NCBI RefSeq assembly: GCF_002549775.1
Contig: NZ_NMTR01000012.1
Coordinates: forward strand, 1 to 64,000
Source of the DNA: Faecalibacterium langellae
Lineage (GTDB): Bacteria > Bacillota > Clostridia > Oscillospirales > Ruminococcaceae
Reading direction: 5' to 3'
DNA: 64,000 bases
Below the pieces are notes generated by a model. The model searched no databases and had not been told where the DNA came from. It was given only the letters and a program-made list of their open reading frames with translations. Below are positions 50,062 to 57,885 of the stretch, piece after piece. Positions within the stretch are counted from its first letter, which is position 1. Each line of letters opens with the position of its first letter. A program made the translations under genes and the position numbers.

Positions 50062-51438
50062 ATGACCCAAGCGCAGCCCCGGAAGAAACAACTTTTCAAT
50101 ATGAACGTAGACCTGATGCACGGGCCGATTTTAAAGAGCCTGCTGCTGTTCATGCTGCCCATCCTCGTCTCCAACCTGTTCCAGCAGCTCTACAACACGG
50201 TGGACACCATGATCGTGGGCAATGTGCTGGGCGACACCGCCCTTGCCGCCATTGGCTCCTGCGGCTCCATCTACGAGCTTCTGGTGGGCTTCGGCATCGG
50301 TATCGGCAACGGCCTTGCCATCGTGGCAGCGCGCTCCTACGGCGCGCAGGACGAGGACCTGCTCAAGCGCACCGTGACGGGCTCCATCGTCATCGGCCTC
50401 ATCGCGTCGCTGGTCATCACCACGGCGGGCTTCTTCGGCCTGCGTCCCCTGCTGCAGCTGCTGGACACCCCGGCGGAGATTTTAGAGGACGCCTACCGCT
50501 ACATCATTGTGATTGACCTCGGCGTTGTGGTCATGTTTCTGTATAACCTCTGCGCGGGCCTGCTGCGCGCCATCGGCAACAGCGTGATGCCGCTGGTGTT
50601 CCTGCTCATCAGCTCGGTGCTGAACGTGGGGCTGGATCTATGGTTCATTGCCGGTATCGGCATGGGCGTGCGGGGCGCAGCTGTGGCAACGGTGATTGCG
50701 CAGGGCATCTCGGTGGTGCTGTGCGTTCTGTACGTGCTGGCAAGGGTGCGCATCCTCATCCCGGAGAAAAAGCATTTCGCCGTGGGCAGTCATCTCTACT
50801 GGGAGCTGTTCAGCCAGAGCATCTCCATGGGCCTGATGAGCAGCATCGTGTCCGCCGGTTCGGTGGTGCTGCAGTACGGCATCAACGGCCTGGGCACGCT
50901 CACCATCGCGGGCCACACAGCCGCCCGCAAGCTGTTCGCTTTCACGGATATGCCGCTCATCTCCATGGCGAATGCAGGCTCCACCTTCGTCTCCCAGAAC
51001 CGCGGCGCAAACCAGCCCGACCGTGTGCGCAGGGGAATGCGGCAGATGTACCTGTACTCGGTGGTGGTGATGATCGCTGCCGTGGCGCTGATGCAGCTCG
51101 GGGCCCCGTGGCTCGTCAAGCTCATCTCCGGCTCGTCGGAGCCCATCGTGCTGGAAAACGGTGCCCGCTACCTGCGCTGGAACGCACCCTTCTACGCGGT
51201 GCTGGGCGTGCTGCTGTGCACCCGCTATGCCCTGCAGAGCCTGGGCCAGAAGGTGCTGCCGCTGTTCTCCAGTGTCATCGAGCTGGTGGGCAAGGTGATC
51301 TTTGTGCTGGTGTTCATCCCGAAGTTTGCCTACAATGCGGTCATCCTGTGCGAGCCCATCATCTGGTGCTTCATGGCGGCATATCTCGTGTTTGTGTATC
51401 TGCACGAGCCGTTTGTGTTCCCGAAAAAGAAGAAGTAA
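50062..51438 (+). CDS. MATE-family efflux transporter
   Basis: A 458-residue multidrug and toxin extrusion protein with twelve predicted helices in two homologous halves. Typical stretches are LMLPILVSNLFQQLYNTVDTMIVGNVLG, LDLWFIAGIGMGVRGAAVATVIAQ and a second-half repeat. It would export cationic drugs or metabolites in exchange for Na+ or H+. The start follows TTGGAGGACCCCT. Ends in a hairpin terminator. Confidence 0.93.
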   Translation: MTQAQPRKKQLFNMNVDLMHGPILKSLLLFMLPILVSNLFQQLYNTVDTMIVGNVLGDTALAAIGSCGSIYELLVGFGIGIGNGLAIVAARSYGAQDEDLLKRTVTGSIVIGLIASLVITTAGFFGLRPLLQLLDTPAEILEDAYRYIIVIDLGVVVMFLYNLCAGLLRAIGNSVMPLVFLLISSVLNVGLDLWFIAGIGMGVRGAAVATVIAQGISVVLCVLYVLARVRILIPEKKHFAVGSHLYWELFSQSISMGLMSSIVSAGSVVLQYGINGLGTLTIAGHTAARKLFAFTDMPLISMANAGSTFVSQNRGANQPDRVRRGMRQMYLYSVVVMIAAVALMQLGAPWLVKLISGSSEPIVLENGARYLRWNAPFYAVLGVLLCTRYALQSLGQKVLPLFSSVIELVGKVIFVLVFIPKFAYNAVILCEPIIWCFMAAYLVFVYLHEPFVFPKKKK

Positions 51439-51439
51439 A

Positions 51440-51481
51440 AACAGGGCTTTGCAGCGATAAAAGCGACTGCAAAGCCCTGTT
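51440..51481 (+). terminator. intrinsic terminator after MATE gene
   Basis: AACAGGGCTTTGCAG/CTGCAAAGCCCTGTT, 15 bp, with a T-rich tail that overlaps the next promoter. Confidence 0.8.
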
Positions 51482-51508
51482 GTGTTTTGATGAAAAGTAT
51501 GCTATCAT
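51480..51508 (+). promoter_or_regulatory. promoter of putative toxin mRNA
   Basis: TTGTGT, 17 bases, TATCAT. It would give a leader of about 140 bases with hairpins (GCCGCTTTGGCGGC; AGAGATTTTTCTTGAAATCTC) before the toxin start, as in structured type I toxin mRNAs. Confidence 0.6.
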
Positions 51509-51654
51509 AAAACTGCCGCTTTGGCGGCAGGGCGCTGTGCCACAAACACAGGCGGCTTTTTTCTCCTTACCGGCACCTGAGCGCGCCGGGTAAAGAGATT
51601 TTTCTTGAAATCTCGCTCCCCCGGACGCTTGAGGGCGGAAAGGGGGGATGCACC

Positions 51655-51765
51655 ATGACGTTTGAACAGGTCGTATTGCTGCTCACGCTTCTCGGCGGAG
51701 CGATCTACGTTACGTTCGAAATTACATGGACTGTTTCTCACAGCGATAGACGCAAGAAAAAATGA
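51655..51765 (+). CDS. 36-aa hydrophobic peptide, putative type I (holin-like) toxin
   Basis: MTFEQVVLLLTLLGGAIYVT begins a peptide with one hydrophobic segment and the basic end SDRRKKK. The layout matches the Firmicute putative holin-like toxin family: MTTFE-type N-terminus, one membrane span, lysine tail. The start lies after AAAGGGGGGATGCACC. The 3' end runs into a bidirectional terminator, and an antisense promoter lies behind it. I infer a membrane-acting peptide silenced by the antisense RNA. Toxicity is not shown by sequence. Confidence 0.7.
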   Translation: MTFEQVVLLLTLLGGAIYVTFEITWTVSHSDRRKKK

Positions 51766-51800
51766 CCGCCTCCAGCTACCAACTTGAACGGTCATTTTTC
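51755..51800. terminator. shared bidirectional terminator of toxin and antisense RNA
   Basis: Stem ATGACCG/CGGTCAT with six A's on one side and five T's on the other, so it works on both strands. It overlaps the last ten bases of the toxin gene. Confidence 0.82.
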
Positions 51801-51849
51801 TTGATCTGATTCAGTAAGGAGCGAGCCGTTTGCGGGCCAGCGCCTTTCT
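51755..51849 (-). ncRNA. putative antisense antitoxin RNA (about 95 nt)
   Basis: Predicted from the promoter at 51856-51884 and the bidirectional terminator at 51755-51800 on the minus strand. It overlaps about 45 bases of the 3' end of the toxin mRNA, as the RatA/TxpA type does. The free part holds GCGCTGGCCCGCAAACGG. Not proven to be transcribed. Confidence 0.62.
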
Positions 51850-51855
51850 ATTTAT

Positions 51856-51884
51856 AGTATAATCATTTCACAAGGGGCTGTCAA
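51856..51884 (-). promoter_or_regulatory. strong promoter for antisense RNA
   Basis: On minus: TTGACA, exactly 17 bases, TATACT. It is the best sigma-A match in this part of the window, and no minus-strand gene follows it for several hundred bases. Confidence 0.8.
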
Positions 51885-51916
51885 GGGCGCATCCGTGAGC
51901 ACTTGACAGCCTTTTT
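51877..51916 (+). terminator. hairpin with T run
   Basis: GGCTGTCAAG/CTTGACAGCC followed by TTTTT on plus. Its left arm contains the -35 box of the antisense promoter. Confidence 0.6.
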
Positions 51917-51919
51917 ACG

Positions 51920-52555
51920 TTACAGCGCCGAATAGCCGAAGCTGTTCACCAGCGCATCGATGTGCTGGCCGGCCTTGCACATGGGGCACTCGCGGCTGTC
52001 GTAGCTGGAATAATCCGGCAGGCTGGCGGGGTCAAAGATGGACGTGACCGGGTAGCCCATGCACTCGTGGGTGGTGGCGAAAATGGCCGAAAGGCCCGCC
52101 ACGGTGCCGCCGTAGTAATCCACGGCCTGCACAGCGGCCTGCACGGTGTAGCCGGTGGTGATGGAAGCCGCCAGAATGAGCACATGCTTGCCCTTCACCA
52201 TGGGGGCCAGGTTGTCGCGCAGGATGATCTGGCTGCCGGTGGTGTACTCCGGGGTGACGACGTAGATGGTCTGGTGGGCGTTCATGTTGGCAAAGCCGTC
52301 CTTCGTCAGCTCGTTGGCAAGGCAGGTGCCGATGACCTGGGTGCCGTCCAGACAGAGCACGGTGTCCACGATGGTGTTGTGCTGGTAAGCCGCCACCAGT
52401 TCTTTTGCCACGGCCTTTGCCTCGGAAAGGCGGGCCTTTTGGGTGGTGACGTCGATGTAATAATTGATATGGCTGTGGCTGGTGGCAAAATGACCCTTTG
52501 CCACGCGCAGGAACAAGTTGCTTTTCTTGGTGGGAAGCTTTACCATGTTGATCAT
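51920..52555 (-). CDS. orotate-phosphoribosyltransferase-like protein
   Basis: A 211-residue type I PRTase fold. It has HFATSHSHINYYIDVTTQKA near the start, a central CLDGTQVIGTCLANEL and the PRPP loop LILAASITTGYTVQAAV. In active enzymes that loop reads hydrophobic-(D/E)-D before xxTTG; here both acidic residues are replaced by Ala-Ala-Ser. A C-terminal CPMCKAGQ has a CxxC. The changes suggest altered ligand binding, perhaps regulatory or with another substrate. Clostridial relatives are annotated as phosphoribosyltransferases without assay. The start follows AAAGGAGTGCTGTTTCG. Confidence 0.75.
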   Translation of the reverse strand: MINMVKLPTKKSNLFLRVAKGHFATSHSHINYYIDVTTQKARLSEAKAVAKELVAAYQHNTIVDTVLCLDGTQVIGTCLANELTKDGFANMNAHQTIYVVTPEYTTGSQIILRDNLAPMVKGKHVLILAASITTGYTVQAAVQAVDYYGGTVAGLSAIFATTHECMGYPVTSIFDPASLPDYSSYDSRECPMCKAGQHIDALVNSFGYSAL

Positions 52556-52744
52556 CGAAACAGCACTCCTTTACAGCGTTTTCGGGGGTTCCCTCAAAAT
52601 ACAAAACATCGCGGCGACTGCTCTGCCGCGATGCACCTGTACGATCTGATAACCTTATTGTACCGGAAAACACCACTGTGCACAAGGCACAAAACAACTA
52701 AAAAACTTTGCTCTGTTTGCGGCAGGATGCCAAAAACTGGGATA

Positions 52745-52780
52745 CAAAAAGGCCCGCACCCTTTTGCAGGTGCGGGCCTT
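52745..52780 (-). terminator. intrinsic terminator
   Basis: AAGGCCCGCACC/GGTGCGGGCCTT with TTTTT on the minus strand. Ends the gene that follows to the right. Confidence 0.85.
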
Positions 52781-52793
52781 GAATGCTTTTTGG

Positions 52794-53372
52794 TTAATCC
52801 TTGATGACGCTGGTGATGTCCCAGGTTGCATAGACGTCAGAATAAGCATCGTTCTCGTTGCCCAGGGCATTGTGACGGGGGAAATACTGGATGTAGACAT
52901 TCTTAGCAGCTTGCAGAGCGTTATTGTCCAGATTGCTGATGGTCAGAGTGACCTTAGAGGTCTCGTTGGCCTTCAGGCCTTCGCCGCCGCCAGCAGCAAC
53001 AAAGCTGCTGCTGGGAGAAACATAATGTGCAGTACCGTCAGCGTCGATATATTTCAGCTGATAGTGAGAAAAAGTATCGCTGGTGCCCTCGGAAACAGGA
53101 GTATGCTCGAAGTAGCAGACCAAAGCACCAGTGACTGCTACAGTATAAGAGGCACCGGCTTTCAGGACGTGCTTATCGTGAGAAGCGCCAATACCCAGGA
53201 AACCGCCGGAAGAACCACCGAAAGTCAGGGCGCTGTCATTGTTCACATTGTAGACAGCACTGGGCTGGTTCGGGTTGCCGCTGCAGCCGGTGAACATACC
53301 GGCGCTGGCAACTGCCACTGCGGTGAGGGCAGTGTATTTCATAAAATCACGACGGGAGAAAGTGTAAGACAT
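52794..53372 (-). CDS. Tat-type lipoprotein
   Basis: A 192-residue exported protein. The signal MSYTFSRRDFMKYTALTAVA has the twin-arginine motif SRRDFMK and lipobox FTGC. The mature part is Ser/Gly-rich at first, then a beta-type domain (KAGASYTVAVTGALVCYFEH, KVTLTISNLDNNALQAAKN). No enzyme motif. The start follows AAAGGAGGAACGATT. A perfect 16-base palindrome lies upstream at 53509. Codon use is less GC-rich than that of its neighbours. Confidence 0.78.
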   Translation of the reverse strand: MSYTFSRRDFMKYTALTAVAVASAGMFTGCSGNPNQPSAVYNVNNDSALTFGGSSGGFLGIGASHDKHVLKAGASYTVAVTGALVCYFEHTPVSEGTSDTFSHYQLKYIDADGTAHYVSPSSSFVAAGGGEGLKANETSKVTLTISNLDNNALQAAKNVYIQYFPRHNALGNENDAYSDVYATWDITSVIKD

Positions 53373-53508
53373 AATCGTTCCTCCTTTAAAGGCAGATACA
53401 TTCAAAAAGCCTTGCGGCGTTTACTTATAAAATAGGCGAAACCGGTGGAAATGTCAATGCCTTTTGCAAAAATAAATTCTGCAAAAAACAGGATGCTGCG
53501 CGGGTTTT

Positions 53509-53524
53509 GGACGAAATTTCGTCC
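53509..53524. promoter_or_regulatory. perfect palindrome GGACGAAATTTCGTCC
   Basis: A 16-base perfect palindrome in the gap between two Tat-lipoprotein genes. It shares the half site AAATTTCGTC with the region in front of the XRE regulator at 55.1 kb. Probably an operator. Confidence 0.55.
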
Positions 53525-53537
53525 CGCTTGCGGGGCA

Positions 53538-54152
53538 TCAGGCGCGGGTGACGTCGGCGGCCTTCATGGTAAAGGTGAGGGTCTTGTCGGCCACGAAGGT
53601 GGGCATGTAAGTAACTTCCAGCTCTTTCCAGCCCTTGGGCACCATCAGCAGCATCTGGACATAGCCGCTGCCCTGCGGGGGCAGGGTGGTGGAGTCCGAG
53701 AAGCTCTGGGAGTTCTGGTTGTACAGCGAGATGGTGGCGGTGCACTCGACGGTCTGGCCGTCGCAGGAAGCCACAAAGTCGGTGGTGTCGGCAGCCAGTG
53801 CGTGGAAGTTTGCGTCCACGTTGCTTGCCGGGGGCACCGGGTAGGCGGCGTCGATGGCGTCCACATTCTGTGCGCCGATGGTGAAGGTCTGATCCTTGGT
53901 GCGGTTCACCACGGTGACCAGAACTGCCAGATATTCATAACCCTCCTGCTGGGGAGCGGTGTCAACGCCGAACAGGCTGGAGAGCTGAACGCCCAGACCG
54001 TTCCAGTTGCTTACCTTATCGCCGACCTTGACGGAAACGACGGTGGAGCTGCCGTTCTGCTTGCAGCCGGCCAGCATGCCGGATGCGCCCAGAGCCACCA
54101 CAGAAGCACCGGCACCCTTCAGAAAAGCGCGGCGGGAAATGCAGTTGGACAT
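53538..54152 (-). CDS. Tat-type lipoprotein, paralogue of the 58.6 kb gene
   Basis: A 204-residue exported protein. The signal MSNCISRRAFLKGAGASVVA has SRRAFLK and lipobox LAGC. The mature domain reads YEYLAVLVTVVNRTKDQTFT and GWKELEVTYMPTFVADKTLTF, resembling DUF4352-like immunoglobulin folds that bind or present ligands outside the cell. The C-terminal strand aligns with WQTLELTWHPDFAAGRSETF of the Tat protein at 58.6 kb. The start follows AAGGAGGATTTATT. Confidence 0.8.
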   Translation of the reverse strand: MSNCISRRAFLKGAGASVVALGASGMLAGCKQNGSSTVVSVKVGDKVSNWNGLGVQLSSLFGVDTAPQQEGYEYLAVLVTVVNRTKDQTFTIGAQNVDAIDAAYPVPPASNVDANFHALAADTTDFVASCDGQTVECTATISLYNQNSQSFSDSTTLPPQGSGYVQMLLMVPKGWKELEVTYMPTFVADKTLTFTMKAADVTRA

Positions 54153-54275
54153 AATAAATCCTCCTTAAAACGTGTGGAAAGCCAGCTTTCCAGAATCTAC
54201 TATTCTGTTTATACCCTTTCCGGCACAAAAGTGCAAGCCTTTTGGGCGAAAAATCACCTGTTTTTCACAGGAATA

Positions 54276-54971
54276 TCACCCTTCCGGCGAGATGCCCTTG
54301 ACGTGGGTCTCGCTGGTCTTGACCAGATTCAACAGGCTGGGGGTGTACAGCGGGAACTCCCGGGTCAGGCTTTCGGTGGTCATGGCAAGGCAGGCGGGGT
54401 CCTTCACGCCCTCGCCGCCGTTCACGTCCTGCCCGGCCAGCAGCGCTTCCACATTGGCCTCAGACATGCACATCACGGCGTCGGAATAGCCGCGCCAGCG
54501 GTAGGCGTCGATGCTGAACATGCTGGCGGCGTTGTGGGGCTCGGCCGAGTAGAGGTGGCGGAACATCTTGGCCACCGCCATCATCAGGTAGGAGCTCACC
54601 TCGGTGGTCAGGGCCTTGCTGTGGCACTGGCCGATCTTGGCGTACAGCACGTTCAGGCTGTTGGAGATCAGCTTTTTGTTCATGGTGGGCAGCACGCTGC
54701 CGTGGTAGACGTTATCCTTCATCTTATCCGGGTTCGGGATATCTTCGGCCGAAAGCATCATGCCGTTGCGCTCGGCACTGCGGCCCAGCAGGTAATCGCA
54801 GGAAACATTATAATAATCGGCCACCCGCACCACGAAGTCCAGGCCGCACTCGCGGATGCCTTTTTCATAGTGGGACAGCAGCGCCTGCGAGACGCCCAGG
54901 TCTTCGGCGGCCTGCTTCTGGGTGATGCCGCGCTCTTTGCGCAGCAGCTTGATGATACGGTTGAATTCCAT
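54276..54971 (-). CDS. XRE-family transcriptional regulator
   Basis: A 231-residue regulator. The N-terminal Cro/C1 HTH (about 6-62) is RIIKLLRKERGITQKQAAEDLGVSQALLSHYEKG..DYLLGRS. A long helical C-terminal region follows, with no known domain. It is divergent from the receptor kinase. The shared intergenic region has an inverted repeat AAAAATGACGA/TCGTCATTTTT. It may control itself, the kinase and the Tat-lipoprotein genes. Confidence 0.87.
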   Translation of the reverse strand: MEFNRIIKLLRKERGITQKQAAEDLGVSQALLSHYEKGIRECGLDFVVRVADYYNVSCDYLLGRSAERNGMMLSAEDIPNPDKMKDNVYHGSVLPTMNKKLISNSLNVLYAKIGQCHSKALTTEVSSYLMMAVAKMFRHLYSAEPHNAASMFSIDAYRWRGYSDAVMCMSEANVEALLAGQDVNGGEGVKDPACLAMTTESLTREFPLYTPSLLNLVKTSETHVKGISPEG

Positions 54972-55070
54972 GATACTGACTCCTCAATGCGTCGGATGGT
55001 TGGGGGACATCCTGATTTTTGGTTTACAACAGGTTGATTATACACAGCGGAAAACGACTTGTAAAGCAAG

Positions 55071-55148
55071 AAAAATGACGATATTTTTCATCAAATTTCG
55101 TCATTTTTGTCAAAACCATTGCACCGGATACCATATCTATGCTAAACT
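55071..55148 (+). promoter_or_regulatory. kinase promoter and inverted-repeat operator
   Basis: The inverted repeat AAAAATGACGA (55071-55081) / TCGTCATTTTT (55098-55108) precedes TTGCAC (55119-55124), 18 bases, TAAACT (55143-55148). It lies between the XRE gene and the kinase gene. Confidence 0.55.
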
Positions 55149-55291
55149 GAAAGCATCAGCGCATACATTTAGTGGCGCGCGATTTGCGGAAAAACCAAAA
55201 AATTCGGCGCTTTGGCACGGTCTGCAGCCGTTTGCCGGGCATTCTGGCCAAAAACAGCGCTGCAAGCAGAAAAATAAGACGAGGGATCAGC

Positions 55292-57736
55292 ATGGAAAAC
55301 GAGTATTACAAGCGGTATGAGCCGTTCTTCGGCGAGTGGCGCATCAAGCGCTTCATCGGCGCAGGCAGCTACGGCAGGGTGTTCGAGATCGAGCGCCGGG
55401 ATGAGTTCGACACCGTGTACACCGGTGCGCTCAAGGCCGTGACCATCCCGTCCAGCCAGGGGGAGCTGGACGAGATCCTGGCCGACGGCATGGACATGAA
55501 CGGCGCTTCCACCTACTTCCGGGATTACGTCAAGGAGCTCAACCGGGAGATCGCCCTCATGAGCAAGCTCAAGGGCCACAGCAACATCGTGAGCTACGAG
55601 GACCACAAGATGTTCCCCCACGAAGACGGTGTGGGCTGGGATATCCTCATCCGCATGGAGCTGCTCACCCCCATCACCAGCTACCTGAAGCAGAACCACA
55701 CCTTCACCCGCCGCGAGGTCATCCAGCTGGGCATGGACCTGTGCAAGGCGCTGGAAATTTGCCAGCGGTACAACATCATCCACCGCGACATCAAGCCCGC
55801 CAACATCTTCATCTCGGAGACCGAGGACTTCAAGCTGGGCGATTTCGGCGTGGCGCGCATCGCCAGCGCGTCCACCGGCGCTTCCACCCGTGCGGGCACC
55901 GTGAACTATATGGCCCCGGAGGTCTTCCGGGGTGAAAAGTACACCAGCAATGTGGACATTTACTCGCTGGGCCTTGTGATGTACCAGCTGCTGAACAACA
56001 ACCGGATGCCGCTTTACCCGCCCTACCCCCAGCCCATCACCCCGTCCAGCCGGGAACGGGCCCAGGCCCAGCGGCTTTCCGGCGCGGCCCTGCCGCCCCC
56101 GGCCAACGCCGAAGGCCGTCTGGCCGAGATCGTGCTCAAAGCCTGCGCGCCGGACCCGGCCCAGCGCTACGACAGTCCCACCGTGATGCGGCAGGCGCTG
56201 GAAGCCATCCTCTACACCGAGGGCGAGGCGAAGATGATCTACCCGGAGGGCGACACCGTGCCCGTGCCCAGCACCAGCGGCGCGGCCGCCCCGGAGGAAA
56301 ATGACCCCAACGGAGAGACGGAGCGCCCAGTGTGGGGAAAGGCGCACGCCGACAGCGAGAAACCCGCCAAAGCGGAGAAAGACCTGCCGGAATGCCTGAA
56401 AAACGCAAGGGATGACGCCCCGCTGGAACAGCAGTTCTCCCTGCGGGAGCTTTCCGGCCTGAGCAAAGAGGAAGCCGACGCGCTGGACCTCACCCTGAAA
56501 CCGATGCCGCAGCCTGCCCCGGCGGCAGAACCGGCAGCACCTGTCGTGCCGCAGGAGCCCGCAGCGGACCAGACCGTGCGGGTGGAAACGGCCCAGCCCG
56601 CCGCCCCGGCCGACGACAGCACCGTGCGGCTGATGCCCGGCGCAGTGCCGGTGCAGACCCCGGCGGAGGACCACACCGAGCGCGTGGCCGCGCCGGTGCA
56701 GCCGGTGCAGAATGTGCAGGAGAGCGACAAGACCACCTTCCTGTTCGAAGCGCAGGCCGAGAAGCGCCGTCAGGAGCAGCAGGCCAAGCGGGAAGCGGAG
56801 GAAGCCGCCCGCCGCAAGGCCGCTGAAGAAAAGGAAGCGGAGCTGGCCCGCATCCGCGCCGAGAAGCGCGCGGCCGAGCAGGCCGCCGCCGAGGAAGCCG
56901 CCCGCAAGGCAGAAGCCGAACAGGCCGTTGCGGCGCAGGCAGCCCAGCAGCAGGCGGAACCCGCCGTCTCCCAGAAGAAGGGCAGCAAGCTGCCGCTGGC
57001 GATCGGCGGCGTGGCCGTTGCCGCCGTGGTGGCCGTGGGCGGCTTCGCTCTGGCTGGGCGGGGCGGTGCATCCAGCACAGCAGCTGCCAGCACGGCAGAT
57101 GCCATCTATACGGCGGGCACCTACACGGCCACGGCCGAGGGCTGTCTGAGCGATGTGACCGTGACGGTGACCGTCAGCGATAAAGCCATCACCGATGTGC
57201 GGGTGGACGCTTCCGGCGAGACGGCAGAGCTGGGCGGCAAGGCCGCAGAAGAACTGCCGAGCGAGATCATCCGCAGCCAGAGCACCGATGTGGACGGCTA
57301 TACCGGTGCCACTCTCACCAGCGACGCCATCAAGAAGGCTGCTGCAGACTGCATTGCACAGGCTTCCGGTAAAAAGGCGGCGTCCAGTCAGGCGGCAAGT
57401 GCAGCGGCTTCCAGTACCGCCAGCGAGGAAAGTGCTTCCGCCAGCGTGGCCGAAAGTGCCGCCGCAAGTTCGGAAAGCGAAAAGCCGGTGAGCAGTTCCA
57501 GCTCTGTGAGTTCGTCCAGCGCGGTAAGCAGTTCAAAAGCGGCGAGTTCGTCTAGCAAAGCTAAAGGTTCAAAGGGAGCCAACTCGTCCCGGAAAGCATC
57601 AACATCATCCAGTAGTGTTGCGGTGTCTAGTTCTTCTGAGGTTGATGAAGAGATATCTTCTGATACAGAATCCGACACAGAGCAAGAGGTGCTGGACGAG
57701 GGAGTAGAGGACTGGTGGGCATCCCTGTGGGAGTGA
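55292..57736 (+). CDS. receptor Ser/Thr protein kinase with extracellular FMN-binding domain
   Basis: An 814-residue protein. The kinase domain (about 15-300) has GAGSYGRV (23-30), Lys48, HRDIKPAN (164-171), DFG (184-186) and APE (208-210). An acidic, proline-rich linker follows, then a charged coiled coil (about 485-563), one transmembrane helix (about 567-590) and an FMN_bind domain (about 605-695). The last holds DGYTGATLTSDAI (from 668), where Thr674 fits the residue flavinylated by ApbE. A Ser-rich tail ends in an acidic region. Hanks kinases usually carry PASTA domains here, so an exported flavin suggests redox sensing. The start follows GAGGGATCAGC. Confidence 0.88.
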   Translation: MENEYYKRYEPFFGEWRIKRFIGAGSYGRVFEIERRDEFDTVYTGALKAVTIPSSQGELDEILADGMDMNGASTYFRDYVKELNREIALMSKLKGHSNIVSYEDHKMFPHEDGVGWDILIRMELLTPITSYLKQNHTFTRREVIQLGMDLCKALEICQRYNIIHRDIKPANIFISETEDFKLGDFGVARIASASTGASTRAGTVNYMAPEVFRGEKYTSNVDIYSLGLVMYQLLNNNRMPLYPPYPQPITPSSRERAQAQRLSGAALPPPANAEGRLAEIVLKACAPDPAQRYDSPTVMRQALEAILYTEGEAKMIYPEGDTVPVPSTSGAAAPEENDPNGETERPVWGKAHADSEKPAKAEKDLPECLKNARDDAPLEQQFSLRELSGLSKEEADALDLTLKPMPQPAPAAEPAAPVVPQEPAADQTVRVETAQPAAPADDSTVRLMPGAVPVQTPAEDHTERVAAPVQPVQNVQESDKTTFLFEAQAEKRRQEQQAKREAEEAARRKAAEEKEAELARIRAEKRAAEQAAAEEAARKAEAEQAVAAQAAQQQAEPAVSQKKGSKLPLAIGGVAVAAVVAVGGFALAGRGGASSTAAASTADAIYTAGTYTATAEGCLSDVTVTVTVSDKAITDVRVDASGETAELGGKAAEELPSEIIRSQSTDVDGYTGATLTSDAIKKAAADCIAQASGKKAASSQAASAAASSTASEESASASVAESAAASSESEKPVSSSSSVSSSSAVSSSKAASSSSKAKGSKGANSSRKASTSSSSVAVSSSSEVDEEISSDTESDTEQEVLDEGVEDWWASLWE

Positions 57737-57791
57737 AATTTACTGGTTGGTGAAAAACAATGAACCAATCAACTACTACGACTGACCCCGG

Positions 57792-57820
57792 TTTTCAAAA
57801 GCGGCTTTTTGTGCTATAAT
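57792..57820 (+). promoter_or_regulatory. promoter of histidine phosphatase gene
   Basis: Extended -10 TGC-TATAAT with TTTTCA 17 bases upstream. Confidence 0.6.
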
Positions 57821-57885
57821 AAAAATTCAGCGCCCGTCCGCAGTTTGCCGGGCGGGGCATTCCCCAAACGATACGAGGTGTTTTC

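Noticed and set aside
51505-51795. 96-residue minus-strand open frame over the toxin region
   Set aside because: Basic, low-confidence composition and no ribosome site; the promoter and terminator layout fits an RNA on that strand.
55169-56674. 501-residue minus-strand open frame over the kinase gene
   Set aside because: Shadow of the kinase reading frame, no recognisable domain.
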